From Ciona savignyi (lineage: Eukaryota; Chordata; Ascidiacea; Phlebobranchia; Cionidae): a stretch of DNA of 64,000 nt. Below are positions 48,701 to 63,700 of the stretch, one piece after another. The number at the start of each line of letters is the position of its first letter. Position 1 is the stretch's first letter. The stretch covers positions 1,183,138 through 1,247,137 of the forward strand of contig CH003416.1 in NCBI GenBank assembly GCA_000149265.1, in the 5' to 3' direction. Position numbers and translations under genes: made by a program. Under the pieces are notes generated by a model. That model was given only the letters and a program-made list of their open reading frames with translations. It ran no database searches and was not told the DNA's origin.

Positions 48701-51700
48701 ATTATACAAAGTATTACCAAATGTTAGGAACAATATTGAATATTACAAACAACACTATATATATATTAAAAAAGTTTTATTACAATGAATAGATATGAAC
48801 GAGGAAAATCCACATTGAATGATTTGTCACTGTTATCGTCAGATAACTTATATCCACAGTACAGTAGTTGAAGCTATTGCCATATTTGTAACAACTCATT
48901 GAACCAACAGTTTAAGCCAAATCTGGTATGTGTCTTTCACAAGGATAACCAACTTGCCACTGACAAACTTCAACCTCACGACCTTCCTGATGGTAGACAT
49001 ACAAACATAGTACAAACTGGCCAGATAATCAAGCACATTCTGCTAAAAAACAATAGGTGAACAATTTAAATCAAGAATTATGTTGGGCGAAAATTATAAT
49101 AATAGTTATCCTAGGGTATCATCCAAGAAGTGATTTTAAAATGATTTTGCATATTTGATCGTTCACTACTTAAACCAAAAACAAATGATACTTTAGTTTA
49201 AAAATGATGGAAACAGTTAAATAATAAAATGACAAAATTAGAAATAGTAGGAATTAAATAGTGACATATATTTGTAGTCCTGGTTGATTCAGCCCTAATT
49301 GTGCAATGTAAACTAAACCCTGTTTAGGGTAAACATGGCCTTCTAAGGTATTTTTATCCACAGTAGTAAAAAATCCAAGTTGTTCAATAGAATTCTGAGT
49401 GTCATGATGTGGTTTTCTAAAAAGATGCAAAGTGTTGAATTTTTTTAAAAAAGGGACATTGCTTTTATTTTTGTTTAACTAATTGATACACTGTGTTCAT
49501 AAATTTTGTTTAAATTAAAGGGTAAATTTCTGAATGTTAAACCTCTAACTTGTGATGCAAGTATAGGTGACAATCAAACCAATTGTATACTGACCCACAG
49601 GAACCGTTGAGTGTCGATGGTGCAGTTGAGCATAGTACAAAGCTTACCATGTAGCCTACCACCAATTACCAACATTTCAAATAAGATGTTCAGCCAGAAA
49701 TCTTCATTGAAAGTTTGCATTCCAAAAACAAATGAGGTGTTGCGCATGTTTGTTTTGAAAACATACAAGTGTATTTTCAAATTAACCCTGTTTTACGTCT
49801 GTAAATGTGTGTCTTTGGCACTCTTTGTTAGGGCCAATTTACAAAGCTTAAACTATTTATAAGATGTTTTCAGTTATAATAAAAATAAAATAGTTAAGTA
49901 ATCATGATGATTACTCAGTTTTTCACTCTTCTATTTTCTTTGTTGATTATAGTGTGTTTGTTGTTTAAGTGCCCCCATAAAACTACTTTGGACATACCAT
50001 GGCACCATCCGTTTCAAAGATTATTATTACATTATCATCAGCGGTCAACATATATACTATTCTGCCGAGCCCCTTTCTTTAAAGAAGCTTGTAAATGGTA
50101 CGGACAAGTTTCACCTTATGTTAAAAATGGTGAGTATCCAAAGTATGAGCTGTTGTGCACTGTCACTATACATGGTTATTATGGGATGGATGATCTTTGT
50201 AGACTAATAAGGACTTTTACATACCTCTTTTATCCCTAGATTTTGTACCCCTTTGAATAATGCATATTAAAATTTTCTTCATATTAAATCCGAAGGTATT
50301 AGTAGATTTGTGTTTTATCAATCAAGGTCATTTTAATTATTTAACTCACTGCAAATAATCTTCGGAGTAAAATATGTAATGCAAACTGTTTAACGTATTA
50401 TGGAAACTATAACAAATCTTTTCTGTTCTTTTATGACAATCTTATCTGATCTTACAGAGGTCGGTTTTTCTTAATCGCTGCCTTAGTCACACAACTAGAT
50501 TTGTGCTTGAGCTTCTAGCTTTAACTGAATAAGTTGTTTCGGGCATTCTCGCTGTTATCTTTTTTCTTTCTCAATAAAACACTTTGAACTACTTTTGGCA
50601 ATATAAACTCCATGCTCTCTAACATTTCACTTTCAGAAGCAATAGATGTTTCATTGTTAAATAAAGATGCTTTCATGGCAAGACTGATAAAATCAAACTT
50701 GGTAAGATGACAGTTTTTTGGTTTTGTTGGCCAGTTTAGTTGCTCTTGATGTATTTATAGTCCACTGTTGCCTAAACCATTGTCTCATCGAAGTGTAGTT
50801 CAAACAAGGGTGACATTGGCTTTTCGACCATGGTACACGTTTGAAGCTACAACAGTTCATGTAAAATAAGTTCTTCACTTCAGATGTTAAAAAACTTCAT
50901 TGAATGGTTAGCATTTTAGTGGGTTACAACCTTTGCATTGAGCATGACCAAACAAATATACATGCTTCTGCTAACATTACGTGCAAATTTCATGTACCCG
51001 TTTTGAAGCCTACCCCTTCAATGATTAAAATGTTTTTTTGGTCTTGTTGAAAAGTCTTTGATTTGTCTTCATGTGGCAGAGAAATATGCAACAACATGAG
51101 TGTTGGTCGATGTGCACCTTTTGTGTGAAGCTAAATAAACTATGCAGCCGGTTAATTGTTATTAAGCAAGTGACAAAATCCGAATTATTTAAAATAGGAC
51201 CATGTTTCATTATTGTTTAAAGCAGTGATTTCTAAAGGGCATAATATCCATGGTATTTCAATATTTTTTAAAACTTAGTTTTAAAGTAATCCAATAAATC
51301 TATTAGAGTTAAAGCAATGTTCATTCTGCCATGAATATATCTGATAGGTAGCTGGTCGAATTTTGTAAGCGATCACACTAAAAAAGTTAATGGCGCAGAC
51401 TAAAACATTCCTTTATGTTTCATTCAAATTCAGTATAATAAGAACCAAAGTTCCTACCTGGAGCACAAGTAGGTGCAACAGTGGGGTTCCAAGTCCCTAA
51501 AGTACATGACAATGAATCCTGAACAGTGGTTGGAAAGTCATAGTTGGAAGTACAGCCATAGGAAGCGCTGGTACCACTTCGGTATCTCATATTTCCATTG
51601 ATAGTAACTGCTGCCAAACTATAGGTTGGTGCTGTGCCCTGAGCATTTGCCGCTGGAGCAGCCTGGCAAACTGTAGGAGGTGTCACATTGTAAATACTCT

Positions 51701-54700
51701 TACAGAATATTATTAATAATTTAATGATAATTCATTTAAGACGTCTAAATGATCTTACTCTATAGGTTGGTATGTAATATATCTATTCTTTAACTCAGTA
51801 TAAATACAATATTGTGGCTTGGACAAACCTACAACAAGAACAATTATTCCTGAATTGTAGTTTCAAGCATTGTCACATTTATTTCTAAGTTCTGTGAAAA
51901 CGTCTACTATCTCGATAGGTAGGAAAGGATGGTAAAAAATAGTTACAAAATAGCTATTATGTGGATTTTAAATAATATTGTGCAAAATCCTAATCATGCA
52001 CACACAGTTAAATCCCATTAATTTCCAATTTTAGTATGTGGATATAATATAGGAAGCAATTTTTATCAAGGGTTGCTAATACGATAAAGTCTACTTCATA
52101 TAATCAGACACAAGGCATTTGAAAATTGTGATTTAATAGCAAAAGGAATAATAATCGATATTTTTTCTGCTTTGTTGGTTGGATTTTTATTAGTTTTAAA
52201 ATCATTGCATACAATTATTACTTGCAAAAACATACAGAAGACATTGTTAAAGTTTTTGTTTATCCCATCTAAAAACTGGGTTTAAACGATGGCTGCCAAG
52301 TTTATTGCAGAGGCATATTCAACCAGCTGGCATAAAGTACAATAAAGCAACCTTTTAAATCTCCAATTTTTTACAATATGTTTTAGGCTTTAACTATCAC
52401 ATCCATACAATAGATACATGGGCAATTGTCAGATCACCTAGTGTCCATCGTCGGGTTACCGGAGCTATTGTAGTGTGTGTTGTGTATGATACTTACATTC
52501 CCTTAATTTGGTAGAACCCATTAATCCGCTGGGTTCACGCAATATCCATTAAGTGCCTTGCCCAAGGACACAACCGGCTAGCTAGCGACCAGGTTCGTAC
52601 CTGCAACCATTTGGCTAAAAGGCGTCGAACTAAACCACCAGACTAATTGGTTGGAATAATATTGAACAGCAATTTTCTGGTAATTTTTTTTCAACCTAGA
52701 ATTGTGACTGGAACAAACCTGCCGAACAGACTGGTGCAGCAGATGCAGACCAAACTCCATTTGTGCAAGTTAAGGTTTCCACAACTCCTGTGGAAAATGC
52801 AAACTCTCCAGAGCATGTGTAAGTCGCAACTGTTCCACTTCTGTATTTGGTTAAAACTGGAGTTGTACTATATGTTGGTGAATTGCCATTTGTTCCAGCT
52901 GCCGGCGCTGCACTGCAAACTACCAAAACAATATAAGGTTTATTCCAAAATATATTGGTGCGAAAAGACAAAACTTATATTAATATACATTAGTTTACCT
53001 GGTAAGCAAGTAGGTGCAGAGCTAGGGGACCAACCAGTGCTTCCCTGACATGTTAGAATTGAAGAAACAGAATCACCCAACGCATAATCAGTTTTACAAT
53101 TGTATGTTGCTTTTGTGCCGCTGCTGTAAGAAATGCCTTGACCAAGGTTTAACTGAGCAGTGTCATAAGTTGGCGGGTCCCCGTTTGCATTTGCTGCTGC
53201 AGGTGCAGCTGTACAAGCTAAAACAAGGGAAAGCAAAAATGTTAGTCAAACACATTTGGTATATAATACCTTAAAATTATACATGCAGGTATAAAAGAGT
53301 AATTATCTAACTGCATATGCAGTGGCTAAGTCTCTTGTGGATAACAAAGCACAGTATTCTGATCACCAATTTATATGGGTTTGTCTTTTCTTTACCATAA
53401 GAGACATTAGCTTCATTTAAAGTTTTAATCCAAACATGGGTTTTATTTTGAATACCTTTATCTTCAAATATATGCTATTCAGTCGTTAAACTAAGTTTAC
53501 CCAGATATAAATAGAATATTCATATCCCATGTGTGGGATAACAAGTCGTTGTTGCACCACAATTCGGTTGCTAGCGCAGTTGCAGTGTTTAGATATTTAA
53601 TACAACCTTATTTACAGATTACTCTATAAGTTTTAACAGACATCTTTTGAATATTATTTTCAATGCCATTTATAAGCTAATTCTACCACAAGCAAAACCA
53701 CCTTTGGTACATAATGGAGATGAATTGGGTGACCAGTTTGGAGCAACAGTGCATGTAATTTGGTTGCTCAATCCACTTGCCAAAGCATAGTTGTCAATGC
53801 AATTGTATGTTGCCACAGTCCCCTGTCTGTATCTTGCAACACCAGATAAAACGACACCTACAGGTGCGTATGTTGGTGCAATGCCATTTGCTTGTTCCGC
53901 TGGAGCAGTATTGCAAACTGGAAAATATTTTTTTTATTTTTATTAAAAAATATAGCGTCCCTTAAAAAAATGTTTAAAAAAAAAGTTATTTATAATGTTT
54001 TCAAACAAATGAAAAAGGATGAGTTGTTTTATTCCCAATAATAAATATTGCAAGAGGTGTTATCACATGGCAATAATCAGTTATATTGTATGTTTGTTGT
54101 ATGATTGAGATGTTGAGGTAATGTGACAAATGCATGTGTGATAATGTCTCTTGTATATTTATATTCACAGGAATATAAAACATGAACATCATATTTTGTA
54201 TCGTACACCACCAACCTAGAAATAACAACATGGAATAGGAAAATGAATACCTAGTTATTGTAGTCGCAACACAATAAGAAAAAAAAGTAATACTAGCATT
54301 GAGTTTTAATTAAATACAAGCTGATGTTAAAATTAAACCATTACTTATAAAAATTTACACTGTTTGTTATCTAAATGAAGACTGAAGTAGGATAAACAGC
54401 TTTTAGTTGTGAAAGAATAACAAGATTATTTTATTTATAAAAATAAGCAAATTAAAAAAATATTATACCTGCAGCGCATGTCGGGGCGGCATTTGGATTC
54501 CAGGTCCCAGCATTACATGTGATGGATTCAGATGTTCCCACAGGAAAAAAGGTATTTCCATTACAGCCATAAATTGCCATTGTAGTACTCCTGTATCTAT
54601 CATTTCCACCTAAAACAACCTTTGCTGGGGTATAAGTTGGGCCATTTCCATTTACACCTGGGGTTGGTGCACCAGGGCAAGCTAAAAAAAAACAAGTAAT

Positions 54701-57700
54701 GAAATAGACCTATATATATAACAAGGCTATTCTGCACTGTTTGGTGGTACATGTTTTTAATTCTAATGGTAAATTCTTGTGTAAGCTAGCGAAAAAAAAA
54801 TTTGAAAAATTTTTGTTGTCTATTTTGTCACACCTTAGGTGACTCAAGTTAGCCAAATGGTAATAAGTTTAATGTTAGTTAATCTTCCGAACTTGATTAA
54901 TTTGGCTGGCGATTAACAACTATCGAAAAATTAAAAACTTCTTACGCTTAATTAAATAAAGATAAAAGTTTGCATACTTTGTACACATACAGGTGCAGTA
55001 GATGAACTCCAGGAACCAACAGAGCATGTTAAAATTCCAGCTAAAGGGTCATTAAAAGCAAAATTCCCTGAGCAAGTATATGTTGCTGTGGTACCACTTC
55101 TATATATATTTGTGGAAACTGCACTTGGACTGTATGTTGGAGCAATACCATTTACATTTGCTGGCGATGGCGCTGCGTTACACACTGCACAAAAGGTTGT
55201 TAAGGTAGTGTGAAAAATCAACTCTTGTTAAGCAAGTAATTTAAATACAAACCAAATATTTGTAATCTGTGATCTATAACTTGAAATACAATGTATGTTC
55301 AATTAACTATCTTACATTTCCCACTTTTAGTAGAACACACATAACTATGATATTGGTGACATAAGATGTAAAATTAAGTAAAATTAGGCGGATTATCAGT
55401 TAACAGAAGTAAGCAACGAATTTTACCTGCAACACAAGCTGGAGCTACATTTGGGCTCCATGTCCCACTGTTGCACACAAGCGTTTCTGAATTACCAACT
55501 TGAATCTCAAAATTTGATTGACATTTATATGTTGCAATTGTCTGGCTTTTGTACGTATTACCAATTAATGCTGTTGTACTATAGGTGGGAGCCAAACCAT
55601 TGCTGTTTGCAGCAGGAGGTGCAGCTGCACAGACTGTAATGTAGTATCGAATGTAAAATTCATATCATTTAAGATATACAAAATTGTCATTAAAACACTT
55701 TATTATTACAGTAAAGATTACAGAGATGGTACTCTTATTTTGTTTAAGCGATAACATTTTACTAGTGACTATTTGCCTTGGTCAAGATTACATAGAAATA
55801 ATATTAGTTTCTGCATTTTTGCTTCAACTATCTTAGAAATTCATGCATTATGTTTATGTGCCTATCATTTCAGTTTCATATAAATAAGGTAGATGGATAA
55901 CTTAGATAACTAACCAGCCTAATTAAAAAAGATTGTGGCAATGTCAATATGTTTATCTACAGTATCGTCTGACCGGTTAGTTTCTAGCTAGTCGGTTGTC
56001 GCTAGCTTGCCGGTTGTGTCCTAGGGCAAAGCACTTAATGAATATTGCCTAAACCCAGCGGATAAATGGGTTCAATCACATTAAAGGAACATGTGAATCT
56101 TACATAGCACACTGCAATAGCTCCGGTAACCCGATGATGGGCAAGAGGAGATCTAATGATTGCCCGTGTGTTAACCGCCTTGGTTTTCCTATTCACGGGA
56201 ATAAATATGATTATCCTATCCTATCCTACAGTAGTACATGCATACACTTAATATTCCAAAGCAGAAAACATTAAGATTACAAAAGAAGTGAATGCAATAA
56301 AAACAATTACCAAAAGCCCCTAAAAGCAGAGTGAAGTCTTTTCATCCATATGCCAAAGTGTAGAAAGGTTGAGGTGAAGATGCAAATTAAAGCCTACTAC
56401 ATTAGAAGCAAAATTGTTAGTGGCAGCAAAGCTCATGATAGTAAGTGTTGTTTAATGATATGATGTATAAAATGCGCCTTACCTTGTAAACATAGAAGCA
56501 TAAGAAATCCAAATTGTTAACTCGAGAATGTTCAAAGGCAGAATTGGTATAGTTTAGTAAATAACCAAAATATTCAATAAAAATAAATCTTACTATTTAT
56601 TTTAGACAATACTTTCATCTGTTTATCTATGTTTCAACTGACAATAAAAACCTGACTAGTATATAACTGTCTTAGTGGCTTATTTTCATGTACACTAGTA
56701 TTTCAGTATTCATGGCCTAAGAAAACTGTATAAATCATCACATTTTCATTTTAATAGTTAAAGACAATAACATTATTTGACCATAATTTTTATGTTAAGA
56801 TTAATCAAAGGTTATGCCACACAGTTTAGATTAAATTTCTACACTAGTTACTTATATTGTGTGGTTGTTTAGTCATCCACTAACTTAACTGATATTTTCT
56901 AAATTTAAGGTTATAAGATGAAATGGTTGTTTACCAGCCACGCTTAAACAGCCAGACTTTGTGTTGCATTTGCAGTTTGATGGGTGCACTAATAGCATAA
57001 AAGATCATTAGCAAAATTGTTCTGGGTTTAAAACCAGCTTTTAGCTATTTAGTTGTATACTTGAGCAAGCGACTCCATAGACACTAATTAAACCCAGAAG
57101 TTTAATAGTTTTAACTAAAACTGTAAAAATGCCTTTATTGTTTTAAACACATTGCACTAACTCTTGTAACCTGACTGCGGGCATGAAGCAAAATGACAAT
57201 TGTCATGTTACACACTTCGGTTTCCCGCTCTTGATGATAAACGTAAGATTGACAAGCTACGTTAGAAGGTAGAAACATAGGCAATGTGTGAGCAGCCAAA
57301 AAGTTGTTCAAAATCAGGCATTGACTAATAGCGTGTTCTTTGTCATTATAACGGACGCTGCTTAAACCTAACATTAATAGCAAAGCATTATATCAGAAGT
57401 GTTAAAAGCAAAGTATTGAAAAAACATTCAAATCATGGATTATATTCCACATGGGGTGATAAAAAAAAGCCAATAAACATATTAAATAACATTTGTAAAA
57501 CACTGTTTAGTGGAAAATGTTATTTTGAGTTGGAACTTGGTTTTAATTGGAATCAAATGTTATCAAGCAATACTTTGTTGTCATAGCTAAACAACAGTGG
57601 TGAGACTGCATCACTGTATAAATATATATATATATATACAGTGATATATATATATAACATATGCACTCTTTTTAAGGATTGAATATAATGGGAAAAATGC

Positions 57701-60700
57701 AAGGGTGTCGATAAAGAATAACAGTTTATGGGTATTAAGAAATAAATCTTTAAATACCTGCTTTGCATTGTGGTGCAGTAGTTGGATTCCATGCCCCTGC
57801 AACTGAGCTTCCACATGTAAGAATGGGAGAGGTGGTGGTGTCAAAATCAAAGTTAGCTTTGCATGTATAGGTTGCTTGAGTCCCACTTTTGTAAGTGGTC
57901 GTACCAGTGATAAGAGCAGGGGCGTAAGTTGGATCATTGCCATTGGAGTCAAATGCACTTGGTGCAGGGTTGCAAACTATAAAAGATAAATCCATTATTA
58001 AAACTTTTTTTTTGAGATCAGAAAATCTCTATAGTCTTAGTGTAGGATAACTGTTCTCTCTAAAAGTGGTAAACAATTGACTTGTTATTAACATAAATTT
58101 ACCAGATTACCCCAAGCCTGAATTTAGGTTACCAAACTTCTTGTTTAACACATTAAACCACTTATTTCAGAAAAACATCCAAATATCTGAAAGCTGTCTT
58201 GCCCAAGGACACAAACAATGAGTTACCACCTGATTTCGATTTCTCCACCCTGCAGCCAACAACTAGGGTACATTATGGCAGCTCATACAAAAATAAACTA
58301 GAATAGCATACTAACGAAAACGGGTATTACATCTTGAATAATCATTAAAGTGTAAGCACTGTTGGGTTACTTTTAATAGTTTTATGTTATCCTATTATTA
58401 TGTTGTTCGGTTGGTTACCTCAATCGGTAAGAGTTTCAAAGGTATTAAAAGCAGCAGTTAAAAGGTTGTGGTAAAGGACATAGGCCTACAGCAAGCAATC
58501 TACTTGGAATAATGATTTTTTAAAATTCTTAATAGAATCCGTAGTTTTGTAGAAACATGCAAGGGTGTCAATGAAGTATAACAGTTTATAGGTATTAAGA
58601 AATAAATCTTTGAATACCTGCTTTGCATTGCGGTGCAGTGGTTGGATTCCATGCCCCTGCAACTGAGCTTCCACATGTAAGAATGGAAGATGTGGTGGTA
58701 GAATCAAAAGCAAAGTTAGCTTTGCATGTATAGGTTGCTTGAGTCCCACTTCTGTAAGTGTTCGTACCACTGATAACAACAGGGACGTATGTTGGATCAT
58801 TGCCATTGGAGTCAAATGCACTTGGTGCAGGGTTGCAAACTATACAAGATAAATCCTTTGTTAAAACTTTGGTTTTTTTATCTTAGAGATCAGAAAATGC
58901 AAGGAATTCTAGAATCTTAAAATAGGATAACTATGTTCTCCTTAAAAGAGAAAAATAATTGAGTTGTTTTTAACGAATATTTACCAGATTACCCCAAGCC
59001 TGAATTTAGGTTACCAAAGTTCTTGTTTAACACATTAAACCACTTATTTCAGAAAAACATCCAAATATCTAAAAACTGTCTTGCCCAAGGACACAAACAA
59101 CTAGTCAGCAGCTGATTTTAATTTTTCCACCCTGCAGCCGATAACTAGGTCTTCATCATGGCAGCTCATACAAAAATAAACTAGAACTGCATACTAATGT
59201 TTCGTACCAAGGTTGGACAAAAACGGTCATTACATCATGGAGAATCAGATTAAAATGTGGGCACAGTTGGGTTGCTTTTAATAGTTTTAAATTACCCTAT
59301 AACCATTTTTTTGGTTGGTTAACTTAATCGGTAAGTATCGAAGGTATGCTGAAGTTAAAAGGTTGTGGTAAAGAAAACCAAAACATATAGGCCTACAGCA
59401 AGCAATGTTATTGGAATAATGATAACCGTTTTCAAAGTTCTAAATTCATAGATATTAAATAAAACGCTTTAAAAACCTGCTTTGCATTGTGGTGCAGTAG
59501 TTGGATTCCATGCCCCTGCAGCTGAGCTTCCACATGTAAGAATGGAAGATGTGGTGGTAGAATCAAAAGCAAAGTTAGCTTTGCATGTATAGGTTGCTTG
59601 TGTCCCACTTCTGTAAGTGGTCGTACCAGTGATAACAACAGGGACGTATGTTGGATCATTGCCATTGGAGTCAAATGCACTTGGTGCAGGGTTGCAAACT
59701 ATACAAGATAAATCCTTTGTTAAATTCTTGCCAGTCAGTTAACCTTATTTGTTAGTGGAAGAGGATAAGATAGATAGAATATTCATGTTTATCCACTATT
59801 GCAGTGTGTTGTATATGATAGACATGTTCCTTCAATTTGGTAGAACCCATTAATTCGCTGGGTTCAAGCAATGTCCGTAAAGTGCCTTGCCCAAGGACAC
59901 AACCGACCAGCTAGCGACCAGTTTCACACCTGCAACCTTTCGATTTTATCATTTGACAGGCAACTCTGCTAATTTTTTTGGTAGCGGCAGTTCCGAGCAT
60001 TTCTTCGACAACAATGGCTATTGGTGGTGCGATAAAAAAATTTCAAAAAGTTTTGCGGCACACCTGAAAATCCCAGATGACACACTAGTGTGACACAGCA
60101 CACAGTTTAAGAAACACTGGTGTAAATAACTGTTTTTTTACATTTTTTAATCAATGGAACCAATGGATTTAGATAATGAATAATAGCTGTCATCAAACAA
60201 AGTTGCCGGTGACTTTAATTTTACCACTGTTTGCCTGAAAGTTTTACACATTAGTCTGGTGGATTAGTGCGTCGTCTTTTTTCGAATGGTTGCAGGTTTG
60301 AAACTGGTCATAGACATTACTTTAACCCATCAACAGAAATTGCCTTAATCCAGTGGATTAATGGGTTTTACCATAACGAAGGAACATGTGAATCAAACAC
60401 AACATTATAAAATAGCTCTTGTAAACTGTCTGTGGGTCATCAGACAATTGCCTGAGTGTTAACTCCCATGGTTTTTCACCGATCTACAGTTAAATATGTT
60501 TTTATATTTTCAAATTTTTCCATAATGCATAGGTTTGGCAACTATCTGAAAAAAAATAACTAAAACAATAAAATGCAACAAATATTAAATATAAGCATGT
60601 TTAATAGATTACCTAAATCCCAGTATATAAATAAAAAGTGTAGTTTAGATTCATGTCAAAAAAGTGTAGTCCAACCAGTAACGTACACTCATTAGTATCT

Positions 60701-63700
60701 TCTATATGACACCAAATAAATAACTGACCTGCAGAACAAGTTGGTGAAACACTCAGTTCCCACTGGCCAGCACTTACACTACCACAAGTTAAAGTGTCAC
60801 TAACTGTGGAGGAAAATGCTAGACCCCCAGTACATGTATAAACAGCTGCTGTTGCTTTCTTGTAAGTATTGCTGGAACCAATTTGCGCTGGTGTGTAGCT
60901 TGGTCCAGCACTATTTGTTTGAGGTGAAGGAGCAGCACTGCAAACTGGATCAAGATATCAATTATGATGCTTTTATGTTATGATACATTTGCTGTATTAT
61001 TCTTAAATAGGTTTTCATTGTACAATATGATGATAATGTTTTATACCATTGTATGGGAAAATATTGGAGAGTTCACACAGTAAATTATTAAATTACCACG
61101 AAATATGCAAGGAAGCGATATCACATGATTAATCATAAAAATACCTCGCGAGTTTCAGAGCTTTTTTAGTGTGCTGTATATGATTGGCATGATACCCTAT
61201 ATTAGTTAAACCATTAATGCACAAATTAAAATGTTATCTGCTAAGTGTCTTGACTAATAACAAAATTGACTAAAAGTAGCTTAGTTTCGTTTCCACCACT
61301 TGTTGGAAACATGCAGACCACAGATATTTACACAGAAGAGGCCAATCTTTGTATTACAATGGTATTAAAAACTTAAATAGTGAGTAATATCGTAAATGTA
61401 GTTGTTTAAAAAAAAGATGATTCCTGACAAGCCCCCTTACTTTAACATTTAATGACTGCAATTGGGTGACTTACTAGCCATCCTATTATTTAGCTATTGC
61501 AGAAAACTAAGAATATATCAGATTGACGTTTTAGCAGAAAATAACAAAAAATATTATTTACCTGTTTCACATAATGGAGCTGAGTTTGGTGACCATGATC
61601 CACTGGTACATGTCAGTGTGGCGGAAACAGTTGCAGCAAAGCTAAAGCCACTGGAACATGTATATGTTGCTACAGTTCCACTTCTGTATCTTGTAGTTGA
61701 AGATATCGTAATAGAACTTGGACTATACGTTGGTGCATTGCCATTAGTTAGCTGAGTAGGTGCAGCACTACATACTAAAGATGATACATAAATATGGAAT
61801 AAATGGACTGTAAGATGAACATTAAATAGCAAAGTTATTACATGTTAAAGACATTGGTATAGTTTTTCGGTTTTTTGTCCAACCTGTTAATTCTATTTGT
61901 GTAACAAGCACGTTTTTTTAAAGTCCTCGCCCAAGGACACAATTAACTAACTGATGGCCAGTTTAGATCTTAAAACCTTTTACCTGACACACTTATTCGG
62001 TTTAATTGTTTGTTTCTTACTAGTAAATAAGAACCCCTTTCTGCCAGTGCTGAATAGCTCAAATAGGTATTGGCAGTGTATTTTTAAAATACAAAGGATT
62101 TCTTACAATACCTTCTTAACTGAGCATATGTTAAAATGTTTATAAACCACCAATGGAATTTAATTTATAAAAATTTCTTTTTAAAATTGAAATTCCAAGT
62201 CCAGATCCATCTTTAATACTGTCTTATTTTACGGAATACTTTTTTAAGGGTAATTTCTTTCTTATTGACTCAAAATATTTTCAAATTCTAAAAAAAATGA
62301 GCGTTTTTCAATTAACTCCACAGCAGTTTTTTTTCATTTTAAAAATTGTATTATATAAGTGTGGTATATTTGTAATTTTTTTAATTTATTTTTTATTACT
62401 GATCTGTAATAAAATACTTTATTGTAATCAAGTACTAAAAAACAAACTACTATATAATTTTAACGGCCATATTTGCTAATATTTAATTGTCCCAGTTAAA
62501 TGGCACAGTGGTTAATTGTGTGCATATATAATTTATTAAGGCTCATTTTATTTTTCCAATGTTACCTAGATTTATAATATTAATATTTAACTCTTTCACT
62601 ACCGGCTAAATGCAATAATTCAAACATGCTGTACTTTTCAAAAGTTTATGCTATGATTTAATATTTAGTATGTTTGGAAAGATAATTTACCCCTCTTTTA
62701 AACTAGCCACATAACTAGAAACTACCTCCAATTAAGAATATATTATGTAAATTTTAGTGAACACCACTTGATATTTAAAGACAATTCTGCTTGACTTTGA
62801 AAAATTTGAGGTGCACTGACAAATGAAATATTCACTAATTATTGGTATGCCCAAATGATATGATTGGAATGTAGATTGTCTAATAGTTTTTGTACTCTGG
62901 AAAATTTGAACTGTATTTTTATCTTTAGTAGTTTTTTTACTACTCCTAATTAAAATTTCCCTTTATTCTGACTATATTATGAAAAAATGAACCATTGAAG
63001 TTTTTAGAACTAAAACAGTGGAAAGTATAAAAAAACAGTGAAGTAAGTGTAAAGAGGCATACAAAAGCAAATAAAAACAAACACTATTTCCAATATTCTT
63101 GAATTGTACGATATTGTATTTAAAGCAGGGCATACAGAACTAGTCTCGCCGCCTTTTTCTTTATCATGCTCTCAGCAGGCGGCTCTCAGCAGGCCCATCA
63201 TTTACCCAGTTAAACCAATTAATTATAGTAATATGTGATAAATACCAAATAATCAACTAGCCACTTGCTTTATATACCTTTGCCTAGAAAATAGAATATT
63301 CAGGTTTATCACCAAGGTTGTATAACAACACTTAAGATCTTGGATAAACAGATTTCAGTTTTCAATATTTGATCAGAATTTTAATGATTAAGGCTTCTTC
63401 GTTTTCTAGATTTTTCTTATAAAATAAAAATCCATTACATAATTTTCAAATAAGTTATACAAACTAATAGGTATTTTTAAATCTAAAATAATAAAAACAG
63501 AATCAATATCCATCCCGGCTTTGTAAACAAAATTTTCTTCTAAATTTGATTTACCTATTATACAAGTTAAGTTATAGTGTTGTAATTTGTTTGTTTTTCA
63601 ATTTATTGCATAATCCATAACTTTGGCAACTACATTTGACTGCACGTCCAATTGATACCGATTTTATAAGTGACATCATGTCTTAATCACTTTTTTTCTT

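Noticed and set aside
57611..59680. Long minus-strand frames beginning MHLTPMAMIQ
   Set aside because: They are alternate-frame shadows of the CCP exons; the phase 1 frame carries the four conserved cysteines.
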